Positions 1 to 9,219 of a stretch of DNA of 64,000 nucleotides are shown piece after piece. Location: the NCBI GenBank assembly GCA_029204225.1, contig CM055097.1, forward strand, positions 70,310,252 through 70,374,251. The letters run 5' to 3'. Position 1 is the stretch's first letter. The number at the start of each line of letters is the position of its first letter. The notes beneath the pieces were generated by a model. That model saw only the letters and a list, made by a program, of their open reading frames with translations, searched no databases and was not told the origin of the DNA. The stretch comes from Diphasiastrum complanatum. Its lineage: Eukaryota > Streptophyta > Lycopodiopsida > Lycopodiales > Lycopodiaceae. The translations under genes were made by a program, and so were the position numbers.

Positions 1-744
1 GACATGTCCTTTTCACATCATTGTGGTGTCCATGCAGCCAAGCAAGAGTTAGAGAGATAGTAACAGACCATGAAAATGACAAGCAAAGAGAGTTGGAATG
101 AGAAAAATAGATACATAGAGAGAAAATACTCATTTTACGTAAGGTTTAAAATTTGGTAAATTTCCTGGTTTTAGACACATGAATGGCACTGTAGAGAGAG
201 AGATAAACAAATCAAGGCTCCTCTTGACAAGTCAAGATCAAAACCTTTTAAAACCCTTTATTCATAAACCAATAAGGAGAAACATAGCTGAAAAGTACAC
301 AGTACTAGAAAGCACCATAAAGTAGAACATATTTCTAGAGATCCAACTGGTACCTGCCACCATCCCACCACACAAAATCGCACAAGTTAGCACAGTGAGG
401 AAGACAGGTGTCAACGCTGAATGTCAGTTCTTATCCATGTACAAAATATGTTCAGCTCAACTAATCAGCTGGCAGTGTAGATAGAGTTTTGTATAGTCCG
501 ATCTTCCCTTACTGAAAGTTATTCAAAGTGATAGGCCTACCCATATCGATATCGTATCAGGGCGAGTGCCATACTGATCAGTTTGATGGTTTACGTTCCT
601 ATCTTTTTTTTGAACAAGTATACTATAATGCATTTTAGAAAAGAGCAGTAAAATACAATGCAAACTACTAACATATAAGTAGCTTGGACCAGCACATGAA
701 ATTTGGGGCAAATCCATGCCATATCAAAATTCCTACTTGCAAAC
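1..744. other. Non-coding left edge
   Basis: I see no gene here. Open frames are short, carry no recognisable domain and lie in A+T-rich sequence. The copia-like reading frame on the right becomes recognisable only near 765, so this stretch is either foreign to that element or too decayed to read. A short GAGAGA tract occurs near 195. Confidence 0.6.
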
Positions 745-1740
745 AAGTCATATGTGGTACTCGTGACTTCTTCGGCAAATCCTCTCAATGGTGTAGCTGA
801 GCGCAAGAATCGTACGATTGTGAAAGGTGCCAGATCTATGCTAGCTGAGATGAAACTACCAAAAGATTTTTTGTTAGAAGCATGCAATACGATAGTCTAT
901 CTTCAAAATAGAAGTCCTACCATTGCCATACCAAAGATAACACCTGAGGAAGCATCCATGAAGAAGAAGCCAAAGGTGAACCACTTGTGAATCTTTGGAT
1001 GTAAGGCCTTTGTACACGTTCCTAAGGAAGAGAGACGTAAACTTGATGTAAAAGCTATCATGTGTATATTCCTAGGATATGATGATCGTGTGAAGGGCTA
1101 TAGATGTTTTGATCCAGTGCAAAACAAAATCCATGTAAGCCGTGATGTTATCTTTGATGAATCCAAGATGTATGAAGACGAGGATGCTGAGAAGATAGAT
1201 ACATCCAGTGGGAAAGATGGTATAGTGAGGATACCACTTGATGATGATCCATTCATTGACCTTCCCAGTGATGAAAAAGAGGATACATCTCAAGATACTA
1301 CTACTCAACGTCAAGAGACATGTTGGAGAGGTAGGGACAAACCTTTTGGTGCAAGAAGGATTGAGATTGCAGTTGACAAACGCAAGGAGAAGGATGTACC
1401 ATGGGATACATTTTCACCAGGAAGCCGATCACCTGAAAGGAAGCTCCCTAAGTGGTTTGAGAGATTGTTGGAGATCCGCGACATGGATGACTTTCCAGGA
1501 TCATCTAGCCAGGGAGAGCTACGAATATCAACAAGAGAGAAGACACAACCTGAAAGGTATGAAGCAAATTATGCTCTCTTATCTAGCATTATTCAAAGCA
1601 AAGAACCTTCGAGTTATGGTGAAGCGAAGGATGATGACATTTGGGTCAAGGCCATGGGAGAGGAGATGGAGTCAATTGCTAAGCATAGAACATAGGACTT
1701 AGTAGAACCACCAGTTGGCAAGAAACCCATTGGTTGCAAA
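745..1740 (+). pseudogene. Copia element A, part 1: integrase C-terminal half and start of RT
   Basis: Ty1/copia pol fragment. The frame reads NGVAERKNRTIV (end of the integrase core, with the catalytic Glu in AERKN), then LEACNTIVYLQNRSPT, FVHVPKEERRKLD and CIFLGYDDRVKGYRCFDP, followed by the acidic linker to the reverse transcriptase (EEMESIAKHRT). It is open except for a TGA at 988 and a TAG at 1693. The sister copy near 57380 has CGA (Arg) at the first site, so that stop is a C-to-T change. The frame breaks at 1740, where copia B is inserted, and resumes at 6316. The gag, protease and integrase N-terminus are absent on the left. Family assignment is secure; the exact left edge is not. Confidence 0.9.
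1736..1740. repeat. Target-site duplication (GCAAA), left copy for copia B
   Basis: GCAAA precedes the TGTTA terminus at 1741 and recurs at 6316-6320 after the TAACA terminus. Removing the insert restores the RT codons CKWVYK of element A (TGCAAATGGGTATACAAG). This is the 5-bp duplication expected of an LTR-retrotransposon integrase. Confidence 0.95.
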
Positions 1741-2002
1741 TGTTAATAATTAGATATGCAACATCAAGCATTCACCATAAGCAATCACCACAAGAAGGCG
1801 GAAGAAGAACACGCACTGTCACTCTATCACCCTACCTCATACAGAATGTAAAATGTACAAATAAACCCTGAACCCTTATAGAGAGAGAAAACCTACAAGT
1901 AGACTAATAGACTAGCCTACGGCTATTCACAGCTGGTGACAGCTGTCAACATTAATGTGCATCGTAAACAGTAACAATGAAGTTTATCATTGATTTCTAA
2001 CA
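1741..2002 (-). repeat. Copia B 3' LTR
   Basis: A 262-bp LTR, the 3' LTR in element orientation. On the plus strand it begins TGTTAATAATTAG and ends TTTCTAACA. It matches 6054-6315 with 8 substitutions and no gaps by eye. It carries a slightly damaged copy of the internal inverted repeat that is perfect in the 5' LTR. Confidence 0.95.
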
Positions 2003-2013
2003 CTTTCCCTCAA
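2003..2013 (-). promoter_or_regulatory. Copia B polypurine tract
   Basis: On the minus strand the sequence TTGAGGGAAAG directly precedes the TGTTAG start of the 3' LTR. This is the position and composition of a plus-strand primer for reverse transcription. Confidence 0.85.
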
Positions 2014-2950
2014 TGATAAAATCATTGCTGAGTGCTCGATATTCATCTTCCGTCGATGATAAGGCTACTATAGGTTGCTTTTTGCTATTCCATGAAATTG
2101 CAGTTGTACCATAACTGAATGTATGACCACTGGTAGATCTTCTGTCATCAATATTACCTGCCCAAATGGCATTTGTATAACCTACCAACATTGGCGCTTC
2201 AGGCTGATCATACTTCAAACCAAAATTCAATGTCCCTCGAATGTATCTGAAAATACGTTTAGCAGACTTCCAATGTGCTTGACTAGGATCTTGCATAAAT
2301 TGACTAACAACACCAACATCATAAGAAATATCAGGTCGTGTGTGTGTCAAATAAATCAAACTACCCACTAGCTGTCTATACAAATAAGCATCTACTTTCT
2401 TAGATTCATCATATGCAGTAAGCTTCATGTTGACATCCATAGGTGTACTCAAAGGCTTACAATCTTGCATATTGAACTTATAAAGCAAATCTTGTGCATA
2501 TTTGCTTTTTGTAAGAAAGACCATGTCTTCCTTTTTCCGTACTTCAATGCCAAGACAATAGTGCATCAATCCTAGATCACTCATGTCAAAAGCTTTGGAA
2601 AGATCTGATTTTATTTCATCAATTAAGCTCTCATTACTTCCTGTAATAATCAAATCATCCACATACAACACAATGAACACTATATCTGAATCTTGCCTTA
2701 GAATGTAAAGATTAGGATCAGCATCACTCTTTATCATTTCCCTTCGCTTGAAGTGTTCATCAATGCAAGAGTACCACGCCCGTGGTGCTTGCTTCAATGC
2801 ATAAATGGCTTTGTTGAGCTTACAAACGAGATGCTCTCTCCCTGGCTCAACAAATCCTGGAGGTTGTACTAAGTACACCTCTTTATCCAGCACTCCATAA
2901 GTTAACATCCATTTGCTGGATCTTCCAACCATAGAAAGCAGAAATAGCAA
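2010..2950 (-). pseudogene. Copia B RT (palm onwards) and truncated RNase H
   Basis: Open frame on the minus strand. It contains LNKAIYALKQAPRAWYS (RT), the catalytic block VLYVDDLIITG with the YVDD motif, GLMHYCLGIEV, the RT/RH junction RQLVGSLIYLTHTRPDISY, and the RNase H start YTNAIWAGNIDDRRSTSGHT to ALSSTEDEYRALS. The usual continuation (CDN-SAI-LA, RTKHI, DIFTK motifs) is missing: ten codons after EDEYRALS the frame ends at the polypurine tract. So about half of RNase H is deleted. An RT frameshift separates this ORF from the upstream one near 2900. Confidence 0.92.
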
Positions 2951-3590
2951 TGATAGAATGTATAGTTACCATCTTAGCTACGGGTGCAAAGGTTTCTTCA
3001 AAATCAATACCTTTCTGCTGCTCAAATCCTCTTGCAACCAACCGTGCTTTATACTTGTTGAGTTGCCCATCAGCTCCATATTTGATCTTGTATATCCATT
3101 TGCAAGTGATAGGTGTCTTACCATCATGTAGCTCAACCAAGTTCCACGTCCCATTTTTCGATATAGCTTCCATTTCTGTTTCCATAGCTTCACGCCACTC
3201 CTTGTGCTCCTTTGCTTTATCAAAAGTTTTTGGTTCTTGAGCCTTGAGCACAGAACCCATTAGGGCTAGATTCATCTTTAATCTTGCAGGAGGTTTTCGA
3301 TTTCTACTTGATCTTCTAAGCTCTCCCTGCTCACTTGATTCGGGAGTATCTCCCTTATTAGCATCACTTGTTACTATCAAGTACCACTTAGGCACTCTCC
3401 TAGGAATCTCATTATTGACCCTATCTTTTTCCATTGGCTCTTCCATATTGACACTAACTTCTTTCTTCACTTGCACTTTAGCTTTATCATCAAAGGGATC
3501 AATTGTCAATTTTATTTGGTCATTTTGACACATCTCATCAAAAGTAGCATCTATGGAAATCACGATCTTTTGTGCATCTGTGTCATGCAT
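2883..3590 (-). pseudogene. Copia B integrase-RT linker and RT fingers
   Basis: Minus-strand frame with an acidic, Lys-rich linker, then WREAMETEMEAISKNGTW, TCKWIYKIKYGADG, KARLVARGFEQQKGIDFEET and FAPVAKMVTI. These are the N-terminal blocks of copia reverse transcriptase, ending in QQMDVN where the LDVKTAFLNG block is broken. The frame shifts into the next ORF near 2900-2940. Together with 2010-2950 it covers most of one RT domain. Confidence 0.9.
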
Positions 3591-3599
3591 CCTGTATGC

Positions 3600-4352
3600 C
3601 TTGGCTCTTTCATCATATCCAAGGAGAATAACTTAACAGCTTTTGCATCCAGTTTGTTTCATTTTTCATCAGGTACATGAGCGTAAGCATCACAATCAAA
3701 TATTTGTAAATGAGAAACATTAGGTTTCTTTCCAGTAAAAGCTTCGTAAGGTGTCTTACCCTCCATGGACTTTGTTAGACACCGATTTAAGATATGAGTA
3801 CATGTGTTGCATGCTTCTGCCCAAAAAGTATTTGGCAAACCCTTGCTCTTAAGCATTGCCCTAACCATCTCCGCAATGGATCTGTTTTTCCGTTCTGCAA
3901 CTCCGTTCTGTTGTGGTGAATAGGGTGTAGTGGTTTTATCTCCTGATCCTTGCAGAAATTTATAAACTCTGTTGAAAAATACTCACCGCCACCATCTGAT
4001 CTGAGGGTCTTAATATAACAACCTGTTTGTTTTTCAACTAGAGCCTTGAACTCTCTAAACTTGGCAAAAGCATCAGATTTCTTGCTTATGAAATAAATCC
4101 AGATATGTCTACTATAGTCATCAATGAATGTGATGAAATAGTAACAACCACTAATGGACCCAGTTTGCATTGGTCCACACAGATCACTATGAACAAGATC
4201 AAGAATGTCATTGGCTCTTCTTGCTCCATCTTTGGGAAATCTCTCTCTCTCTCTCTATGTTGTTTTCCCAAAATGCAACCCTCACAATTTTTTCCTTCAA
4301 AAGATATATCAGACAATCCAACAACTAGATTACCTATTTTAAGGATTTGCAA
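3600..4352 (-). pseudogene. Copia B integrase (frameshifted)
   Basis: Three minus-strand pieces in order. The first (about 4352-4240) has CEGCILGKQHR, the end of the HHCC zinc-binding region. The second (4170-3880) has YYFITFIDDYSRHIWIYF (first catalytic Asp), then TLRSDGGGEYFSTEF (second Asp). The third (3868-3659) has LPNTFWAEACNT, EGKTPYEAFTGKKP and AYAHVPDEK, then a stop. The Glu region (NGVAERKNR in relatives) is frameshifted. The integrase is inactive as read. Confidence 0.88.
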
Positions 4353-4385
4353 GCTTTGAGCACTGATATGACCAAACCTTTGATG

Positions 4386-4781
4386 CTAAAGATCACTTCG
4401 ACTATCAATAGTGCTTACCATAGCTTGAGTAAAAGATCTCGCATTCAATTTGTAGAGTCGATTCCTGTTGACTCTAGCTCCTATAGCAATCACTTTGTAG
4501 TGATTCTTGATGTCTTTGACAAGACATTTGTCACTGTCAAACTCAACCTTGAGTTGTTGATCAACCATCGTCCCAATAGATAGTAGATTGTTAGCTAAGC
4601 CAGGTACATATTGCTTGTTACAATGATTCAAGTTCTCTTGACGTTGCTCTTCTTGAAAAAGCAATCCACCTAGTTCTTCATAGGTTGGAAGATTTTCTCT
4701 TGTGGCTATACTTGTCACAAACATCTGATGTGACTCACTCAGACTATTCAATGTCAATTGCACGATCTCACGATCTTGCAC
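4386..4781 (-). pseudogene. Copia B gag end fused directly to post-protease segment
   Basis: One open minus-strand frame reads gag (LTLNSLSESHQMFVTSIA, NLPTYEELGGLLFQEEQR) and runs without interruption into the protease-to-pre-integrase linker (YVPGLANNLLSIGTMVDQQL, then NRLYKLNA). The expected CCHC zinc knuckle and the DSGA-type protease catalytic motif are missing between QENLNHCNKQ and YVPGLANNLLS. In the relative at 9.7-10.5 kb these occupy roughly 130-150 codons. The junction is in frame, so this is a clean internal deletion. Confidence 0.88.
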
Positions 4782-4898
4782 TCGCTCTCCAACTGCTGCT
4801 AATTAATCATGGATCTCTTTGATCTTTAGTATGTGATCGACAATAGCTGCACCATCATCCATCCGCAATGTATGCAACTTTGTCTTTAGAAATAGTAT

Positions 4899-5210
4899 TC
4901 AAGATGTATTTGTTGTTTCAAACAATGCCTTCAATGTATCCGACGCTTCTTTTGGCCCTTCAAAACTTGAAATATTGGGAATAATTGCATCTCTAACTGA
5001 TAAGTTGATGACATTTTGGGCTTTCCGTCTTCTCCTATCAAATGCCCGCTGATCTTCTTCAATCACTAGCCTTGTCTCTTCACCTGTCACAATCTCCCAT
5101 AGTTCCTTTTCCACCAAAATGTTCTTTAGTTTGAATTTCCAAACTGCATAGTTGCCGGCACCTTCCAATTTGCTTGACTCATTAAGGACACTCTCGCTTA
5201 GAGTTGCCAT
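4899..5210 (-). pseudogene. Copia B gag N-terminus
   Basis: A 103-codon frame starting at ATG 5210: MATLSESVLNESSKLEGAG, then NYAVWKFKLKNILVEKELW, the conserved start of copia Gag (DUF4219/UBN2 type). It ends at a stop after LKALFETTNTS. The downstream gag resumes in another frame at 4781. The ATG follows an 843-bp leader after the 5' LTR. Confidence 0.85.
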
Positions 5211-5277
5211 TACTGGATAGATGAGTCTGGATCACAAAATTTATTCACACCACAGAATTGTAAATTTTTGGTTGTAC

Positions 5278-5529
5278 ACCTGATATCAGTACGACGCGCG
5301 AGTGCACGACTGCTCGGGATTCTCTTTGACTCTGGCGCGTTGCCCCGATATTGGTACTGATATGTGATATCGGTATGATGTGCGGATGTACGACTGCTCT
5401 TGGTTTTCTTTACCTTTGGTGCATCGATTCGATATTGGTACAGATATGCTATATTTGTATGACGCGTGGATGTACGACTGCTCAAGATTTTTTCTACCTC
5501 TAGCGCGTCGATCCAATATTGGTATGGAA
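5278..5529 (-). repeat. 84-bp tandem repeat, three copies, in the copia B leader
   Basis: Three imperfect copies with an exact 84-bp period; the shared core ACGACTGCTC starts at about 5306, 5390 and 5474. Each unit holds GATAT-rich and CGCG-rich segments. Because 84 is a multiple of three, overlapping frames stay open on both strands and give a 28-residue protein repeat, which I regard as a by-product. It lies between the 5' LTR and gag, in the untranslated leader. Confidence 0.85.
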
Positions 5530-5595
5530 AAGATTAAAAATAGAGGGAATATAAGAACTTCCAGAGGGAATATTCTAGATTTCCCACTTCGGCGC

Positions 5596-5610
5596 GGCGG
5601 CTACGCCGCC
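5596..5610 (-). promoter_or_regulatory. GC-rich hairpin in the copia B leader
   Basis: GGCGGC-TAC-GCCGCC is a perfect 6-bp inverted repeat with a 3-nt loop, in a GC-rich island (GGCGCGGCGG) within A+T-rich surroundings. It lies in the element's RNA leader, where packaging or dimerisation structures occur in retroelements. The role is inference. Confidence 0.45.
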
Positions 5611-5639
5611 TCCTCTTTGCAAAGATTTCGAAACGTGTG

Positions 5640-6041
5640 ATCGTTCAAAAGACACAGATCAGTAATGTGAAAAGTATGAAGCCTTCTAACTCTGAATGGT
5701 AGTACTAGACACTATCTAGTGTGATTTGCGGTACTCCAAATAGACAAATGAGAGATTTCTTGGCAAACCTCTCACACAACTAGGAAGTATTTAAAAATCT
5801 CCCCCACTCAATAGATTTTCAATCTGTCTGATGCTACCCTGGCCTTTCTGATGCCTCTAGGACTGTGCTTTCGTTTCCCACTGATGATTCTGAGCTCCAA
5901 CCCTACAAAATACAACAAAGAAGAATTTCTTCTAGCCGTTTTTGTCTCTCCAAGTTTTCACCTCTTGTGAAGGACTTTATCACTTCGTTGCGGAGCCTAT
6001 GACAAGCTGTATCCACTGATCAGGCATGCAGGACTATTGCT
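5640..6041 (-). other. Remainder of copia B leader
   Basis: Non-coding leader between the tandem repeats and the PBS. No protein similarity, repeat or RNA gene seen. Confidence 0.6.
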
Positions 6042-6053
6042 GCTCTGATACCA
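6042..6053 (-). promoter_or_regulatory. Copia B primer-binding site (initiator tRNA-Met)
   Basis: On the minus strand TGGTATCAGAGC directly follows the 5' LTR end. It is the exact complement of the 3' end of plant initiator tRNA-Met, the standard primer of copia elements. Confidence 0.95.
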
Positions 6054-6315
6054 TGTTAATAATTAGATATGCAACATCAAGCATTCACCATAAGCAATCA
6101 CCACAAAAAGGCGGAAGAAGAACACTCATTGTCACTCTATCACCCTACCTCATACAGAATGTAAAATGTACAAATAAGCCCTGAACCCTGATAGAGAGAG
6201 AAAACCTACGAGTAGACTAATAGACTAGCCTACGGCTATTGACAGCTGGTGATAGCTGTCAACATTAATGTGCATCGTAAACAGTAACAATGAAGTTTAT
6301 CATTGATTTCTAACA
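6054..6315 (-). repeat. Copia B 5' LTR with internal hairpin
   Basis: A 262-bp LTR paired with 1741-2002. It holds a perfect inverted repeat at 6239-6262, TTGACAGCT-GGTGAT-AGCTGTCAA (9-bp arms, 6-nt loop); the partner LTR has two changes there. On the right it is followed by the GCAAA duplication (6316-6320). Confidence 0.95.
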
Positions 6316-7822
6316 GCAAATGGGTATACAAGACTAAGTACCATGCATATTGAAATATAGCAAAGTACAAGGCAAGATTGGTGATCAAAGGGTATGCACA
6401 AAGTAAAGGCGTCGATTATGAGGAGACCTTTGCGCCAGTATGTAAGTGGAATACTCTACGTCTACTTATTGCTTTAGCTTCACATTTTGGTTGGTCTTTG
6501 CATCAGATGGATGTGAAATCTGCTTCTCTAAATGGTGAGTTAGAAGAAGAGTGTTCATGGATCAACTTGAAGGCTTTGTAGCGAAGGGACGGGAAAATAA
6601 AGTATGTCGCTTGAAGAAAGCACTTTATGGTCTTAAACAGGCACCACGTGCGTGGTATAGTAGGATTGATGCCTACTTTTGTTCAAATGGAATGGTGAGA
6701 ACACATTCTGATCCAAATGTATATGTCTTATGCTTTGATGGTATGGTTGCTTTGATTGCTCTTTATGTTGATGACTTGCTTATTACGAGAAATAATCAAG
6801 AGATGATAGATATGATCAAGAAAGATCTCATGGAACAATTCGAGATGACAGATCTCAGTCTGATGCATTATTGCCTTGGAATAGAGGTGTTGCAAAAAGG
6901 ACACGAAGTGGGTTTAACACAGGTGAAGTATGTCAAAGAGTTGATGCACAGGTTTAGATTGCAGGATTGCAAACCAGTGAGTACTCCTCTTGAACCAAGA
7001 AAAAAGCTTTCTAAGCTTGATGAGTCACAATCATTTGATGCTATGCTATATAGGCAGTTAGTAGGGAGCTTGATTTACCTTACCACGACTAGACCAGATA
7101 TATGTTATGTTGTGTGCATTGTAAATCAGTTTACGACAGCACCTACGGAAACACATTGGAAGGCAGCTAAACGCATTTTGCATTATGTGAAAGGCACTTT
7201 AGATTATGGCTTGATTTACATGAAGCATGATGGTTTACCTGAGTTGTGTGGCTTTGTGGATGTGGATTGGGGAGGTGACTATGATGATCATAGATCCACC
7301 ACAGGGTATGTATTCCAGTTTTGTGGTAGTTGCTTTTTCTGGTATAGTAAGAAGCAAAGTACAATTGCTCTATCCACCACAGAAGCAGAGTATAATGCAA
7401 TGTATAGTGCAGCACAGGAAGCTATATGGTTGAGACAAATCTTGGAAGAAGTTGGCATGAAGCAGAAAAATCCCACGATATTACATAGCGACAGTCAGAG
7501 TGGCATTCAGCTAGCAAAGAATCCAGTGTTCCATGCAAGAACTAAACACATTGAGATTCAGTATCACTTTATACGTGAGAGGCTGTTGAGTCGTGAAGTT
7601 CATGTTGTTCATTGTAGCACAGAAGAACAACTAGCTGATATTTTCACTAAGCCACTTGTTGGAGAAAGTTTGATAAGTTTAGATCAAAGCTTTATGTACT
7701 TAAAGTTTGTTGACTTTAAAGTTATGTATATGACTGTATTAAATGTAGACTCTACTTTAAGGGAGAGAGTTAGAATTAAAGTAAAATCACTGTGCTACTG
7801 TACTGTGGGTCCTATCAGTTGA
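6316..7822 (+). pseudogene. Copia element A, part 2: RT and RNase H
   Basis: Continuation of 745-1740 after copia B. It reads CKWVYKTK, KARLVIKGYAQSKGVDYEET, LHQMDVKSASLNGELEEE, then shifts frame near 6551 and runs open to 7822: LKKALYGLKQAPRAWYSRID, the catalytic block ALYVDDLLITR (YVDD), LMHYCLGIEV, RQLVGSLIYLTTTRPDICY, then RNase H (DVDWGGDYDDHRSTTGY, ALSTTEAEYNAM, HSDSQSGIQLAKNP, RTKHIEIQYHFIRE, ADIFTKPL). All catalytic-region blocks are visible. One stop near 6355, one frameshift, and the B insertion inactivate it. Confidence 0.95.
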
Positions 7823-8010
7823 TAAGGATCAGTTGGCCTCGCCACGAGGCAAGTCGACGGGACACGCATCCCGCCAACGGCAACCTGGGTCATGTATGGG
7901 TTGCCTGAGCGAACAACTATATGTACAGTGTAATTTCATTTTGAGAAATACAGTTGCTATGTGAGCTTGCTATGGAGAGTGTTTTCTGTCTGTGTTACTG
8001 TGTAGCATGA
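7769..8010 (+). repeat. Probable start of copia A 3' LTR
   Basis: A purine run (AAGGGAGAGA, about 7759-7768) directly precedes GTTAGAATTAAAG, the arrangement of a PPT followed by a TGTTAG-type LTR start with its first T lost. The region then holds CCTCGCCACGAGG and is non-coding. No matching 5' LTR is in the window and the right end is a guess. Confidence 0.4.
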
Positions 8011-8499
8011 TATGTATTCCTATTCGAAGCAAATTCTAAGTCAGATGGCATGGTCAAACCAGATAATGGGGGACTGATTTTTGCACTTGCCACCACATCT
8101 AAATTTGAAAAATGGTCTTTTCCAGTTCCAAATTCTAGCATGATGGAGATTAATTCTATTGAAACCGGTGTCAAAATGTCCATGAATTCATGCCCAGGTT
8201 TGCTCAGAAGGGCAGCAAGAGGGCTGAAATTTGTTCATACATATGATATTATCAAAGGCAATGGGAGTCTATAGAATGGAGTTTTTGTTGAAAGCAGCAA
8301 GTTTGCAGGTTTGCACTTCTTTGTCAGTGAGGTGTGCAAGAATAATCCAGAGATCAATAGGTAGTGGAGCGAGAAAATTAACAATGGGTAAGCTCCAAAG
8401 CTTGTAAGTAGTATGGGCAGACGATAGTGCCTGAAGGGACAAAGGGGACGTGGCAATTTTTGGATTGGCAAAATTCAAAAGTGGATTGGTCACCAGTGT
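8011..8499. other. Unassigned interval
   Basis: Short frames occur on both strands; a plus frame at 8050-8274 is open for 74 codons but matches nothing I recognise. No repeat or RNA gene seen. Confidence 0.4.
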
Positions 8500-8850
8500 C
8501 AGAGATTTCTTAGGAGAAAGTTTCAAGTTGTGAGGCGCTATCCTCGTCCAAATCTCCTAAAAAGACAAGAGGATGTGGAGGTGGAGGTGACTCGGTGATA
8601 GTAGGAGTGGGATTAGCAGAGAGAGCATCATTTTCTTTTTCAAGACAGGAAATTTTTTTTTTCTGATATGAGAATTATAAAATTTCTCTTCCCTTTCATA
8701 TTTTTCAACAAGTCCGACTAATTCAGTAGCATAGTTTTCAATGATACCTATGGGATCAGTCTTGGTTTTAGAAGAGTTTTAGGCAATCAAAGAGTTTGAG
8801 AGAGTACTCAAGTCATGGGATATGCCAAAGTGAGCACACATCAGTTTTTT
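8500..8850 (-). pseudogene. Unrecognised coding remnant with a coiled-coil-like segment
   Basis: On the minus strand a readable frame runs from about 8845: AHFGISHDLSTLSNSLI, DPIGIIENYATELVGLVEKY, EREEKFYNSHIRKK, then, after a one-base slip in the A/T run at 8650-8660, CLEKENDALSANPTPTITES and PPPPHPLVFLGDLDED. The charged heptad-like stretch and Pro-rich tail look like real protein. I do not recognise the family. It lies just upstream of a copia gag but on the opposite strand. The alternative is a chance open frame. Confidence 0.3.
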
Positions 8851-9219
8851 TCACCACTTTCATCAATTTTCACTATCGATCAAGCAGAATTGGATAGAAG
8901 TAAGTGTTCTGAGGTCTTAGACTTTTCATTTCACACAAAATACTGTGTTTGAGTTGAAAGTAAGTTCCTAGAGAGTTTATCAGTACTTCGAAACCCGTGG
9001 GAGAGATAGACTTCTTACTTGCATGTGTTTCTTTTTTGTGACTGAAGCAAGATCCAAATTCAAGATAGATTGATTTTCTGTGTTGAGAATTGGTTCTCAC
9101 ATCTGTTGCTAGATTTTATAGGTTGGATCAACATCTATGTTAGATCCTAGATTGAGAGTGTAAGCAACATCCTTTTAACTCCATTTTTTATCATTACTAG
9201 AATTTCTCATAGAGAAGAT
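8851..9219. other. Interval before the 9.2 kb copia gag
   Basis: No coding sequence recognised. A 5' LTR and PBS for the element to the right would be expected here, but no segment resembles the 3' LTR at 10935 and no TGGTATCAGA-like PBS is visible. Confidence 0.5.

Larger units (their letters stand above)
1741..6315 (-). mobile_element. Copia element B: complete-ended, internally deleted LTR retrotransposon nested in element A
   Basis: A 4,575-bp Ty1/copia element on the minus strand. It has two 262-bp LTRs (1741-2002 and 6054-6315) with TGTTA/TAACA ends, 8 mismatches by eye (about 97% identical). A primer-binding site abuts the right LTR, a polypurine tract abuts the left LTR, and GCAAA flanks both sides. 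In transcription order it reads 5' LTR, PBS, long leader, gag, pre-integrase, integrase, RT, RNase H, PPT, 3' LTR. Segments are missing: the gag zinc knuckle plus protease active site, and the second half of RNase H. The ends are intact while the coding body is not, so it could have moved only with help supplied in trans, or the deletions came after insertion. Confidence 0.95.

Noticed and set aside
5210-5516. Open frames with a 28-residue repeat upstream of copia B gag
   Set aside because: They come from the 84-bp tandem repeat in the leader; no gag similarity and several overlapping frames.
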